From Acidobacteriota bacterium (GTDB lineage: Bacteria > Acidobacteriota > Vicinamibacteria > Vicinamibacterales > CAVVIG01), in NCBI GenBank assembly GCA_028876655.1, contig JAGWRA010000275.1:1-37286 (forward strand): a stretch of DNA of 37,286 nucleotides. Reading direction: 5' to 3'. Of this stretch, positions 1 to 8,416 are shown one piece after another. The position numbers were made by a program, and so were the translations under genes. The notes under the pieces were generated by a model. The model saw only the letters and a program-made list of their open reading frames with translations, was not told the DNA's origin and searched no databases. Position 1 is the first letter of the stretch. Every line of letters starts with the position of its first letter.

Positions 1-1
1 C

Positions 2-235
2 ATCGAGCGCCGGCAGCCGGCTATCCGGCAGGCGATGGCCTCCCGGCGCTATCCGGACGCCCTGGCGCAGCTGGCGGGGCTGCGGCCGGCGGTGGATCGG
101 TTCTTCGTGGAAGTGCTCGTCATGGCGGACGAGGAGGCGCTCCGGCGTGCGCGGCTGACCCTGATGGGGCAGCTGCGGGACCTCGTCCTCGAGATCGCAG
201 ACATCTCTGAAATCGTTCCTCAAACGGAGTCGTAG
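2..235 (+). CDS. glyS: Glycine--tRNA ligase beta subunit, C-terminal end (5' truncated)
   Basis: The frame is open from the window edge to a TAG stop, so only the last 77 codons are present. The segment with LAGLRPAVDRFF and VMADEE, followed by a leucine-rich helix ending LEIADISE, matches the anticodon-binding-type C-terminus of bacterial tetrameric glycyl-tRNA synthetase beta subunits (family knowledge). The enzyme charges tRNA-Gly in the cytoplasm together with the alpha subunit GlyQ, which would lie upstream and outside the window. The ORF-track start at 35 is only an internal Met. The ppdK start codon follows after 3 nt, and its ribosome-binding sequence GGAG lies inside the glyS end, which suggests co-transcription and translational coupling. 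Confidence 0.85.
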   Translation: MERRQPAIRQAMASRRYPDALAQLAGLRPAVDRFFVEVLVMADEEALRRARLTLMGQLRDLVLEIADISEIVPQTES

Positions 236-238
236 CGC

Positions 239-3043
239 ATGGCCAAGACAACTCGGCGCACTGGCGGGACGAGACGGACGGCGGGCCGGACGGCCGCGAA
301 GAAGCCGGCGAAGAAGGCGGCCGGCAAGGGGCGCAGCCCGAAGTACGTCTACTTCTTTGGCGACGGCAAGGCCGACGGCAACCGGGACATGAAGGACCTG
401 CTCGGCGGCAAGGGCTCCGGGCTGGCCGAGATGACCAACGCGGGGCTGCCGGTCCCGCCGGGCTTCACCATTTCCACTGACGTCTGCCGCATTTATATCG
501 ACCAGAAGGGGAAGATTCCGGCCGCCATCGATCAGGAGATCGCCATCTACCTGCGCCGGCTGGAGAAGGCGGCCGGCGCCACGCTGGGCTCGACCGAGAA
601 TCCGCTGCTGGTGTCGGTCCGCTCGGGTGCGAAGTTCTCGATGCCGGGGATGATGGACACGATCCTGAACCTCGGCCTGAACGACGCGGCGGTCGAGGGG
701 CTGAAGCGCCGGACCTCGAACGGGCGGTTCGCCTACGACTCCTACCGGCGATTCATCCAGATGTTCGGCAACGTCGTCCTGGAGATCCCGAAGGAGGCGT
801 TCGAGCACGAGCTGGACGGGGTGAAGAAGGCGCGGGGGGTGACGCTCGACCCGAACCTCGACGAGGACGCGCTGCGCGAGGTGGTCCAGCGCTACAAGGC
901 CGTCGTCCAGAAGCGGACCGGCAAGGCGTTCCCGCAGGATCCGAACGTCCAGCTGAAGATGGCGCGCGACGCGGTGTTCCGCTCGTGGAACAACCCGCGG
1001 GCGATCGAGTACCGGCGCATCTACGACATCCCCGACTCGATCGGCACGGCCGTGAACGTGCAGATGATGGTGTTCGGCAACACGGGCGACCGGTCGGCGA
1101 CCGGCGTCGGCTTCACGCGGAACCCGGCGAACGGCAAGAAGGAGTTCTACGGCGAGTTCCTGGTCAACGCGCAGGGCGAGGACGTGGTGGCCGGGATCCG
1201 GACGCCGCAGCCGATCACCGAGCTCGAGCAGGTGATGCCGAAGGCGTACCGCCAGCTGCGCGAGATCACGACGCGGCTCGAGCGGCACTACAAGGACGTC
1301 CAGGACTTCGAGTTCACCATCCAGGACGAACGGCTGTTCATGCTGCAGACCCGCAACGGGAAGCGGACCGGCTACGCCGCCGTCGTCATCGCCACCGATC
1401 TGGTCGACGAGAAGCTGATCAAGCCGGTCGACGCCGTGAAGCTGGTCGACCCCGAGTCGCTGTCGCAGCTGCTGGCGCCGGCCTTCGACCGCGAGGAGTG
1501 GGCGAAGATCCCGGTGGCGACGCGCGGCCTGCCGGCCTCGCCGGGGGCGGCGAGCGGCCAGGTGGTCTTCAGCGCGGACCACGCCGTCGAGTGGAGCGAG
1601 AAGGGGAAGCCGGTGATCCTGGTGCGCCAGGAAACGGTGCCCGACGACATCCACGGGATGTTCGTCTCGCAGGGGATCCTGACGGCCACCGGCGGCATGA
1701 CCTCGCACGCGGCCGTCGTCGGCCGGCAGATGGGGAAGCCGTCGGTCGTCGGCGCGGGCGAACTGCAGATCAGCGAGGCGTCCCGCGAGTTCCGGGTGAA
1801 CGGCCAGACGGTGAAGGAAGGGGATTTCCTCTCCTTCGACGGTCTCACCGGCGAGGTCAAGATCGCGAGGGTGGCGACGCAGCCGAGCGAGATCCTGCAG
1901 GTGGTGCAGGGGACGCTGCCGGCCCGGGAGTCGGCGATCTACGGCCGCTTCGCGCGGCTGCTCGACTGGGCCGACAAGGTCCGGCGGCTGGGCGTCCGGG
2001 CGAACGCCGACCAGCCGGATCAGGCCGAGCTCGCCTACGCGTTCGGCGCGCGCGGCATCGGGCTGTGTCGCACCGAGCACATGTTCTTCGGCGAGGGCCG
2101 GATCCCGATCGTGCAGCGGATGATCCTGGCCGAGACCGAGGCCGATCGCCGCAAGGCGCTCGACGGGCTGCTGCCGCTGCAGCGCGGCGACTTCTACGGT
2201 GTGTTCAAGGGGATGCACGGGACGCCGGTCACCATCCGGACCATCGATCCGCCGCTCCACGAGTTCCTCCCCAAGCGCGAGGAGCTGATGGTCGAGATCG
2301 CCCGGATGGAGGCGAAGGGGCAGCAGGGGAAGGAGCTGGCGCAGAAGCAGGCGCTGCTCGCCCGCGTCGAGCAGCTGCACGAGTTCAACCCGATGCTCGG
2401 GCATCGCGGCGTCCGGCTGGGGATCACCTACCCGGAGATCACCGAGATGCAGACCCGCGCGATTCTCGAGGCCGCGTGCCAGCTGAAGCGCGAGGGGCTC
2501 GAGGTCGTGCCGGAGATCATGATTCCGCTCGTCGGCGACGTGAAGGAGCTGAAGGATCAGAAGACGGTGGTCGACCGGGTGGCCCAGGAGACCTTCAAGC
2601 GCGAAGGCGTCAAGGTGAAGTACCTGGTCGGGACGATGATCGAGGTGCCGCGCGGGGTCGTCACGGCCGACGAGGTGGCGACCGAGGCGGCGTTCTTCTC
2701 GTTCGGGACCAACGATCTCACGCAGCTCACCTTCGGCTTCTCGCGCGACGACGTCGGGAAGTTCCTGCGGGTCTACCAGACACGGAAGATCCTGGAGAAG
2801 GACCCGTTCCAGTCGATCGACACGGTGGGCGTCGGTGCGCTCGTCCGGATGGGCGTCGAGAAGGGGCGGGGGGCGCGGCCCAGCCTCAAGGTCGGCGTCT
2901 GCGGCGAGCACGGCGGCGACCCGGCCTCGATCCACTTCTTCGAGAGCGTCGGGCTCGACTACGTGAGCGCGTCGCCGTACCGCATCCCCGTGGCGCGGCT
3001 CGCCGCCGCCCAGGCGGCGCTCGCCGCACGCCACGGCGACTGA
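239..3043 (+). CDS. ppdK: Pyruvate, phosphate dikinase with basic N-terminal tail
   Basis: The enzyme interconverts ATP, phosphate and pyruvate with AMP, pyrophosphate and phosphoenolpyruvate in the cytoplasm. After a tail of about 34 residues the family N-terminus appears (YVYFFGDGKADG), followed by the nucleotide-binding domain (SVRSGAKFSMPGMMDT). The phosphohistidine domain has catalytic His490 in GGMTSHAAVVGRQMGKPSVVG-like context. The C-terminal PEP/pyruvate barrel has GTNDLTQ and catalytic Cys888 in VGVCGEHGGDP. At 934 aa it is slightly longer than the usual 870-900, and the excess is the Lys/Arg/Ala-rich tail. No alternative ATG, GTG or TTG lies between codon 1 and the conserved start, so the tail is encoded unless sequence error intervenes. 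It sits 3 nt after glyS and ends before a strong hairpin. Confidence 0.97.
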   Translation: MAKTTRRTGGTRRTAGRTAAKKPAKKAAGKGRSPKYVYFFGDGKADGNRDMKDLLGGKGSGLAEMTNAGLPVPPGFTISTDVCRIYIDQKGKIPAAIDQEIAIYLRRLEKAAGATLGSTENPLLVSVRSGAKFSMPGMMDTILNLGLNDAAVEGLKRRTSNGRFAYDSYRRFIQMFGNVVLEIPKEAFEHELDGVKKARGVTLDPNLDEDALREVVQRYKAVVQKRTGKAFPQDPNVQLKMARDAVFRSWNNPRAIEYRRIYDIPDSIGTAVNVQMMVFGNTGDRSATGVGFTRNPANGKKEFYGEFLVNAQGEDVVAGIRTPQPITELEQVMPKAYRQLREITTRLERHYKDVQDFEFTIQDERLFMLQTRNGKRTGYAAVVIATDLVDEKLIKPVDAVKLVDPESLSQLLAPAFDREEWAKIPVATRGLPASPGAASGQVVFSADHAVEWSEKGKPVILVRQETVPDDIHGMFVSQGILTATGGMTSHAAVVGRQMGKPSVVGAGELQISEASREFRVNGQTVKEGDFLSFDGLTGEVKIARVATQPSEILQVVQGTLPARESAIYGRFARLLDWADKVRRLGVRANADQPDQAELAYAFGARGIGLCRTEHMFFGEGRIPIVQRMILAETEADRRKALDGLLPLQRGDFYGVFKGMHGTPVTIRTIDPPLHEFLPKREELMVEIARMEAKGQQGKELAQKQALLARVEQLHEFNPMLGHRGVRLGITYPEITEMQTRAILEAACQLKREGLEVVPEIMIPLVGDVKELKDQKTVVDRVAQETFKREGVKVKYLVGTMIEVPRGVVTADEVATEAAFFSFGTNDLTQLTFGFSRDDVGKFLRVYQTRKILEKDPFQSIDTVGVGALVRMGVEKGRGARPSLKVGVCGEHGGDPASIHFFESVGLDYVSASPYRIPVARLAAAQAALAARHGD

Positions 3044-3049
3044 CGGTTC

Positions 3050-3091
3050 GACGGCCGGCGGCCGGGACGGGCGTCCCGGCCGCCGGCCGTC
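3050..3091 (+). terminator. Strong GC hairpin downstream of ppdK
   Basis: A perfect inverted repeat of 19 bp per arm surrounds a GGGC loop (arms 3050-3068 and 3073-3091). It is followed by TTCCCC rather than a uridine run. Its position between the ppdK stop and the corA ribosome-binding site suggests transcription termination or 3'-end protection. The missing U-tract leaves the mechanism open. Confidence 0.7.
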
Positions 3092-3116
3092 TTCCCCTCG
3101 CGACAGGACAGGAGCC

Positions 3117-4082
3117 GTGGTCACAGTCTTCGTGCATCGTGACGGCCGGACCGAACAGGTGCCGAGCGTCGACCGGGCCTGGCTGACGCCGGAGGGGCAG
3201 GCGCTGCTCTGGGTGGATCTGGCGGCGCCGTCGCCGATCGAGGTGGTCGTCCTCCGCGACACCTTCGGATTCCATCCGCTGGCGGTCGAGGACGCGCTCA
3301 GCAAGGTCGAGTACCCCAAGATCGAGAGCTACGACGACTACCTCTACCTGATCCTCCACGGCATCGACTTCCGGGCCGCCGAGCACGGCTTCGGCACGCA
3401 CGACGTCGATTTCTTCCTCGGGCCGAACTACCTCGTCACCGTGCACGACGGCACGTCGCGGTCGGTGGGGGAGCTGCGCGATCACTGCCCCCGGAACCAC
3501 AAGATCCTGGGCGAGGGGCCGGCCGCGCTGATGCATCGCATCGTCGACGCGATGGTCGACCACTACATGCCGGAGGTCGAGAAGCTCGAGGACCGCCTCG
3601 ACGAGCTCGAGAAGGCCGTGCTCGCCTCGCCGCGGCCCGACCTGATCGCGGACATCCTGGAACAGAAGCGGGACGTCAGCTCGCTGCGGCGCGTCATCAC
3701 GCCGCAGCGCGATGCCGTCGGCCGCCTGGCGCGCCGTGAGTTCGCCCTGATCGACACCGAGATGGCGTACCGCTTCCGAGACGTCGGCGACCACCTCGTC
3801 CGTCTCGCCGACGAGGCGACGATGTTCCAGGACCGCATCACGGGGATCCTCGATGCGCACCTGTCGAACGTGTCGAATCGCCTCAACGAGGTCATGAAGG
3901 TGCTGACGGTGATCGCCACGATCTTCATGCCGCTCACCGTGCTTACGGGCCTCTACGGCATGAACGTGACGATGCCGCACTTTCCCGGAGGCGAGGGCGT
4001 GCAGTTCTGGTGGCTGGTGGGGATCATGCTGGGGATGAGCGGCGCGATGCTCGCCTGGTTCCACCGGAAGGGGTGGATCTGA
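3117..4082 (+). CDS. corA: CorA-family divalent cation (Mg2+/Co2+) transporter
   Basis: This is a 321-residue inner-membrane channel of the CorA family, which forms pentamers that admit Mg2+ and often Co2+ or Ni2+. A large soluble N-terminal domain rich in acidic helices is followed by two C-terminal membrane segments. The signature YGMN (GMN at residues 281-283) closes the first segment, and WWLVGIMLGMSGAMLAWF is the second. The protein ends HRKGWI, a basic cytoplasmic tail. It starts at GTG 3117, preceded by AGGACAGGAG. One base separates its TGA from the mutL GTG, so the two are probably co-transcribed although functionally unrelated. Length and topology are normal for the family. The ion specificity cannot be read from sequence. 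Confidence 0.93.
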   Translation: MVTVFVHRDGRTEQVPSVDRAWLTPEGQALLWVDLAAPSPIEVVVLRDTFGFHPLAVEDALSKVEYPKIESYDDYLYLILHGIDFRAAEHGFGTHDVDFFLGPNYLVTVHDGTSRSVGELRDHCPRNHKILGEGPAALMHRIVDAMVDHYMPEVEKLEDRLDELEKAVLASPRPDLIADILEQKRDVSSLRRVITPQRDAVGRLARREFALIDTEMAYRFRDVGDHLVRLADEATMFQDRITGILDAHLSNVSNRLNEVMKVLTVIATIFMPLTVLTGLYGMNVTMPHFPGGEGVQFWWLVGIMLGMSGAMLAWFHRKGWI

Positions 4083-4083
4083 C

Positions 4084-5892
4084 GTGGGGAAGATCACCCG
4101 CCTGCCGTCGGACCTCGCGAACCAGATCGCCGCCGGCGAGGTCGTCGAGCGTCCGGCCTCGGTCGTCAAGGAGCTCATCGAGAACGCGCTGGATGCCGGC
4201 GCGACGCGGATCGCCGTCACCGTGGAACTCGGCGGCAAGAAGCTGATGCGCGTCGAGGACAACGGCGAGGGGATGCCGCCCGAGGACGCGCGGCTGGCGC
4301 TCGAGCGGCACGCGACCAGCAAGATCCGGCGGGCGGACGACCTCGCGGCGATCGCCACGCTGGGGTTCAGGGGCGAGGCGCTGCCGAGCATCGCGTCGGT
4401 GTCGCACCTCGTGCTGCGGACGCGCGCCCGGGGCGCGACCAGCGGGACCGAAATCAAGGTGAACGGCGGGGTGATCGCCTCGGAAGTCGAGACCGGCATG
4501 GCGGAAGGGACGGTCATCGAGGTGGCCGACCTGTTCTACAACCTGCCCGCCCGCCGGAAGTTCCTGAAGTCGGACGGTGCCGAGTCGGCGCAGATTTCGC
4601 GGCTCGTCACGCAGATGGCGCTCGCCTACCCGGAGGTCGGCTTCACGCTGACGAGCAGCGGCCGGCGGGTCCTGGCCTGTCCGCCCGTCACCGGGTTCCG
4701 CGACCGGCTCTACCAGATCTACGGGGACCGGCCGGATCTGGTGGAGGTGCGGCGCGACGGCGGCGGGCTCGCCATCAGCGGGTTCGTCGCGGCGCTGGCC
4801 GAACAGGGGCCGGTGCGCGGCCCGCAGAACGTCTTCGTGAACCGCCGGATCGTGAAGGACCGGACGATCGCCCATGCGATCATCGACGCCTACAGCTCGG
4901 CGTCGATCAAGGAACGCAGCCCCGAGGTCCACCTGTTCATCGACATGCCCCTCGACCGCGTGGACGTGAACGTCCACCCGACGAAGGCGGAGGTCCGCTT
5001 CCGCGAGCAGTCGCTGGTGCACGAGGTCGTGCGGCGCGCGGTCGGCGACGCCATCGGCAGCGGGCCTGCGCCGGAGCTGACGCTGCAGGCGCCACAGGCG
5101 TCGCCCGCCGGCCCCGTGGCCGTGCCGATTCCCGACCTCAATCTCGGCGGCGCGTATCAGAGCCGCTGGGCGCCGGCGACCGCGGCGTTCGCCCGTCGCC
5201 CGGAGGCGGTCCCGGCCGGCCCGCCCCTCGCGGCGCCGGTGTCGTCCGGCGCGGCGCCAACGGCCGCCGGACCGCCGGCGGCTGCGGCAACCGAGGGGAG
5301 CGGGGACTCAGCGGTCCGCCGGATGGTGCCGCTCGGGCAGTTCCGCGACACGTTCATCATCGCGGTGGACGAGGAAGGGGTCGCGATCGTCGACCAGCAC
5401 GTCGCCCACGAACGGATCCTCTTCGAGCGCTTCATGGAGCGGCTCACGGCGGGGACGGCCGAGAGCCAGCGGCTGCTCGAGCCGATCGTCCTCGACCTGC
5501 CGGCCGGCGGCCGTGAAGCGCTGCTGGCCAATACGGAGGCGCTGCACCGGTTCGGATTCGACGTGGAGGACTTCGGCGGCGCCAGCCTCCGGGTCACGGC
5601 CGTGCCGGCCGCGCTGGGCGGAGGCGACGCCGTGGAGGCCGTCCGCGTCCTCGCGCAGGACCTGGAAGGGCTGGACCGGGGCTCGCGGGTGGAAGAGGCG
5701 CTGCGGCGGATTGCCGCGACCATGGCCTGCCATGCGGCCGTGAAGGCGAACGATCCGCTGACCTACGAGAAGATGACCCACCTGCTCGACGAGTTGCGCC
5801 GCACGGCGTACTCGACCGTCTGTCCGCACGGTCGCCCGGTGATGCTGCGGCTGACCCGGCGCGAGATCGAGCGGAACTTCCAGAGAATCTGA
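4084..5892 (+). CDS. mutL: DNA mismatch repair protein MutL (endonuclease type)
   Basis: This 602-residue protein couples mismatch recognition by MutS to strand removal. The N-terminal GHKL ATPase shows ELIENALDAGA (Glu30, Asn34), DNGEGM, TSKI and GFRGEALPSI, then NLPARRKF. A Pro/Ala-rich linker covers about residues 320-410. The C-terminal dimerisation domain carries the metal-site motifs of MutL proteins that nick DNA themselves: DQHVAHERILFE from residue 437, ACHAAVKAND and CPHGRP. The canonical motif is DQHA(x)2E(x)4E, so Ala is replaced by Val here while Asp, His and both Glu remain, and ACR is ACH. It starts at GTG 4084, 1 nt after corA. No mutS or mutH is in the window. It ends at a palindromic repeat shared with convergent rarA. 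Confidence 0.96.
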   Translation: MGKITRLPSDLANQIAAGEVVERPASVVKELIENALDAGATRIAVTVELGGKKLMRVEDNGEGMPPEDARLALERHATSKIRRADDLAAIATLGFRGEALPSIASVSHLVLRTRARGATSGTEIKVNGGVIASEVETGMAEGTVIEVADLFYNLPARRKFLKSDGAESAQISRLVTQMALAYPEVGFTLTSSGRRVLACPPVTGFRDRLYQIYGDRPDLVEVRRDGGGLAISGFVAALAEQGPVRGPQNVFVNRRIVKDRTIAHAIIDAYSSASIKERSPEVHLFIDMPLDRVDVNVHPTKAEVRFREQSLVHEVVRRAVGDAIGSGPAPELTLQAPQASPAGPVAVPIPDLNLGGAYQSRWAPATAAFARRPEAVPAGPPLAAPVSSGAAPTAAGPPAAAATEGSGDSAVRRMVPLGQFRDTFIIAVDEEGVAIVDQHVAHERILFERFMERLTAGTAESQRLLEPIVLDLPAGGREALLANTEALHRFGFDVEDFGGASLRVTAVPAALGGGDAVEAVRVLAQDLEGLDRGSRVEEALRRIAATMACHAAVKANDPLTYEKMTHLLDELRRTAYSTVCPHGRPVMLRLTRREIERNFQRI

Positions 5893-5961
5893 GGGCGACG
5901 GGCTACCGGCTGCGGGGCCCCGGAGCCAGAAGCCCGAAGCCTGAAGCCGACGCCCTCGCCC
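5893..5961. repeat. Palindromic heptamer-repeat element between mutL and rarA
   Basis: The 69-bp gap between the convergent genes reads in 7-nt units. The left half has GGGCGAC, GGGCTAC, CGGCTGC and GGGGCCC. The right half has units of the AGCCNGA type (AGCCAGA, AGCCCGA, AGCCTGA) and closes with GCCCTCGCCC. The outer ends pair (GGGCGA-C-GGGC with GCCCTCGCCC, one bulge) and the centre GGGGCCCC is self-complementary, so a folded transcript from either strand would form a hairpin. It probably acts as a bidirectional terminator. Related heptamer arrays occur at 11636-11727 and 12117-12189, and the block GGGCGACGGGCT recurs there on the other strand. Confidence 0.6.
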
Positions 5962-5962
5962 T

Positions 5963-7330
5963 TCACTCCTCGCGCTTCTTCCGCTTGAACGCCTCCCACG
6001 CGTCCAGGCGCCGCTTGATCTCTTTTTCGAAGCCGCGCTCGGTCGGACGATAGTAGTGCCGTCCGCGCAGCGCGGGCGGCAGACAGTCCATCGCAGCCAC
6101 GCCGTCGGCCTCGGCGTGGGCGTACTTGTAGCCCTTTCCGTAGTCCAGGTCCTTCATCAGCCGTGTCGGCGCGTTGCGGAGGTGCAGGGGGACCGGCTCT
6201 GCGGCGTCGCGATGCGCATCCGCGGCGGCCTGCCCGTACGCCTCGTAGATGGCGTTGCTCTTCGGCGCGGTCGCCAGGTAGATCGCCGCCTGCGCCAGTG
6301 CCGTGTTCCCCTCGGGCATGCCGATGAAGTGGACCGCGTCCTTGGCGGCGACCGCGACCGTGAGCGCCTGCGGATCGGCGTTGCCGATGTCCTCGGAGGC
6401 GAACCGCACGAGGCGCCGGGCGATGTACAGCGGATCCTCGCCCGCCTCGACCATGCGCGCCAGCCAGTAGACGGCGGCATCGGGGTCGCTGTTGCGCATC
6501 GACTTGTGGAGCGCCGAGATGAGGTTGTAGTGCTCTTCGCCGGCCTTGTCGTACAGCAGGGCGCGGCGCTGGACGAGCTGCTGCACGAGGGGAAGATCCA
6601 CGTGCCGGCCCGCGGCTCCCGGGCCGGCCACGCCGCCCGGGACGGCCGAGACCGCCAGTTCCAGCAGGTTGAGCGCCACGCGCGCGTCGCCGTTGGCGTA
6701 CGCCGCCATCGCCGCGATCGCCTCCTCGTCGGCGGTCACCTCGGTGGCGCCGAGGCCGCGCGCGCGGTCGGCAAGGGCGCGCCGGAGGATGTGCGCGGTC
6801 TCGTCGGGGGTCAGCGCGCGCAGGACGAACACCTTCGAGCGCGACAGCAGCGCGGCGTTCACCTCGAACGACGGGTTCTCGGTGGTCGCGCCGATGAGGA
6901 CGATGTCGCCGGCCTCGATGCGGGGGAGGAAGGCGTCCTGCTGGGCCTTGTTGAAGCGGTGGATCTCGTCGATGAAGACGATCGTGCGGCCGCGGCCGGC
7001 GCGGCGCGCCCGCTCGGCCTCCGCCATGACCTCCTTGATTTCCTTGATGCCGGAGAGGACGGCGCTGAACGAGATGAAGCGGGCGCGCGTCAGATCGGCG
7101 ATCATCCGCGCCAACGTCGTCTTCCCCGTGCCCGGCGGGCCCCACAGGATGATCGACTGCAGCAGGTCGCGCTCGATCGCCTCGCGCAGCGGCCGGCCGG
7201 GGGCGAGCAGTTCCTCCTGGCCGACGAACTCGTCGAACGTCCGCGGGCGCATCCGCTCGGCGAGCGGCGCACTCGCGGCCGGGGCGGCGCCGCCCGGCTG
7301 GTCGTCGGGGAAGAGGTCGGCAGTGCTCAT
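5963..7330 (-). CDS. rarA: Replication-associated recombination protein A (MgsA/RarA AAA+ ATPase)
   Basis: This 455-residue clamp-loader-like AAA+ ATPase acts at stalled replication forks (family knowledge). Walker A is GPPGTGKTT at residues 64-72, Walker B is in [14 protein letters not shown], sensor 1 is [11 protein letters not shown], and the C-terminal region has the family's [21 protein letters not shown] and YKYAH segments. A short N-terminal stretch TADLFPDD precedes the conserved LAERMRP and ends in DLF, as many beta-clamp-binding peptides do (inference). It starts at ATG 7330, which overlaps the stop of the upstream methyltransferase as ATGA, so the pair is translationally coupled. 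It converges on mutL, and the C-terminus is Lys/Arg-rich (FKRKKREE). Confidence 0.95.
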   Translation of the reverse strand: MSTADLFPDDQPGGAAPAASAPLAERMRPRTFDEFVGQEELLAPGRPLREAIERDLLQSIILWGPPGTGKTTLARMIADLTRARFISFSAVLSGIKEIKEVMAEAERARRAGRGRTIVFIDEIHRFNKAQQDAFLPRIEAGDIVLIGATTENPSFEVNAALLSRSKVFVLRALTPDETAHILRRALADRARGLGATEVTADEEAIAAMAAYANGDARVALNLLELAVSAVPGGVAGPGAAGRHVDLPLVQQLVQRRALLYDKAGEEHYNLISALHKSMRNSDPDAAVYWLARMVEAGEDPLYIARRLVRFASEDIGNADPQALTVAVAAKDAVHFIGMPEGNTALAQAAIYLATAPKSNAIYEAYGQAAADAHRDAAEPVPLHLRNAPTRLMKDLDYGKGYKYAHAEADGVAAMDCLPPALRGRHYYRPTERGFEKEIKRRLDAWEAFKRKKREE

Positions 7331-8124
7331 GCGGTGCGGCCGGCGCGACGGCGGGCCACCTCGAACAGCAGCAGGGCGCCGGCGACGGCGACGTTCAGGG
7401 ATTCGACCGGGGCCTGCATGGGAATGGTGACCTGCAGGGCGGCGCGCGCGGCCAGCGCCGGGCCGAGGCCGCCCCCTTCGCCGCCGAGGAGTACCGCCAG
7501 CGGGCCGTCGAGCGGCGCGTCGTACAGCCCGACACCACCGGCGGGCATCATGGCCACCGGGCGGATGCCGCGGCGCTCGAGCGCCGCGAAGAGATCGGTG
7601 GCGGCGACCGCCGCGGCGATCGGCAGGCGGAAGGCGCTGCCCATCGCCCCTCTCAGCGCTTTCCAGCCGAACGGATCGGCCGAGCCGCCGCAGGTGAGGA
7701 AGCCGGTGGCGCCGGCGGCCTCGGCCGTGCGCACGAGGGCGCCGACATTGCCGGGGTCCTGCACGTCCACGGCCACCGCGACCAGCGGCATCCGGCCCGA
7801 CAGCGCCGCGTCGAGCCCGCCGTGCGGCCGGTCGGCCAGCGCCACGATCCCTGAGGGGGTGCGCACCGGGCTCATGGCGGCGAGGACCGGCCCGGCCACC
7901 GTGACGACCGCCGCGCCGGCCGCCTCGACACGGCGGGCCAGGTCGCCGAGCGCATCGAGCCGGGCCGGCGTCACCGCCAGCGTGCGGATGGTGAGCCCGG
8001 CGGCGGCCGCCTCGGCGATGAGGTGCTCGCCGTCGAGCAGGAGCGGTCCGGCGGAATCGTGGCGGGCCGCCGCCGCGCGGAAGGCCGTCACGAGCGGATG
8101 GCGGCGGCTGCTGATGGTCGTCAC
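7327..8124 (-). CDS. TrmH/SpoU-family RNA 2'-O-methyltransferase
   Basis: This SPOUT-class methyltransferase transfers methyl from S-adenosylmethionine to a ribose 2'-OH of rRNA or tRNA. An N-terminal substrate-binding domain with [12 protein letters not shown] is followed by the SpoU domain with motif 1 [19 protein letters not shown], motif 2 LLGGEGGGL, and motif 3 [23 protein letters not shown]. The catalytic Arg and Asn of the family are in those motifs. The ORF can extend to 8205, but similarity begins at [11 protein letters not shown], so I prefer GTG 8124 (265 aa). ATG 8166 is the alternative. A TATGAT box at 8162-8167 fits the shorter start. Its TGA overlaps the rarA ATG. The RNA target (rRNA as in RlmB/TsnR, or tRNA) cannot be decided. 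Confidence 0.88.
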   Translation of the reverse strand: MTTISSRRHPLVTAFRAAAARHDSAGPLLLDGEHLIAEAAAAGLTIRTLAVTPARLDALGDLARRVEAAGAAVVTVAGPVLAAMSPVRTPSGIVALADRPHGGLDAALSGRMPLVAVAVDVQDPGNVGALVRTAEAAGATGFLTCGGSADPFGWKALRGAMGSAFRLPIAAAVAATDLFAALERRGIRPVAMMPAGGVGLYDAPLDGPLAVLLGGEGGGLGPALAARAALQVTIPMQAPVESLNVAVAGALLLFEVARRRAGRTA

Positions 8125-8161
8125 AGGTCCGAGGTTCGTCGTTATGCGGTGCTCAACAAGA

Positions 8162-8167
8162 ATCATA
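8162..8167 (-). promoter_or_regulatory. Possible -10 box for the RNA methyltransferase-rarA pair
   Basis: On the minus strand TATGAT matches TATAAT at five of six positions and lies about 38 nt upstream of GTG 8124. No good -35 hexamer is visible 16-18 nt upstream, so support is modest. If correct, it would exclude the ORF-track start at 8205 and the ATG at 8166. Confidence 0.3.
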
Positions 8168-8210
8168 TCCTCGAGTCGGATGCGCCGCATAACGGCGGCC
8201 CGCACGGCGG

Positions 8211-8305
8211 GCCCGCGAGCGGAACGGAGCGAGCCGCGAGAGGCGAGCGAGTGTCGTGAGCCGGGGTTCGGGGCGGAACCCCGAGGCGGGGAGGTATGTT
8301 AAAAT
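8211..8305 (+). promoter_or_regulatory. Structured GC-rich element and possible promoter upstream of greA
   Basis: The stretch begins with a run of GCGAG/GAGCG-like units and then forms a hairpin: CGGGGTTC at 8262-8269 pairs with GAACCCCG at 8276-8283 around a 6-nt loop. Shortly after comes TATGTTAAAAT (8295-8305), the most AT-rich spot in the region, where TAAAAT matches the -10 consensus at five of six positions. No clear -35 is seen. The core CGGGGCGGA(A/G)CCCCG recurs on the minus strand near 31897-31911. Transcription from here would give greA a leader of about 105 nt with further small inverted repeats. Confidence 0.35.
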
Positions 8306-8416
8306 CCGTGACGGATTGCCGGTTCCTGCCGGCGGTCCGTTCGTACGGCCGAATCACCCGGGAGGGGAGACCCGGGCACGCGCTGCCCGCTCCCGTCACC
8401 TGACCGACAGACCCTG

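Noticed and set aside
2886-4517. Long minus-strand ORF (543 aa) across ppdK, corA and mutL
   Set aside because: It is antisense to three well-supported genes, has low-complexity Arg/Ala/Pro-rich content, and arises from the absence of stops in GC-rich DNA.
6056-8302. 748-aa plus-strand ORF opposite rarA and the methyltransferase
   Set aside because: It is antisense to conserved genes, with His/Arg/Gly-rich composition typical of shadow frames.
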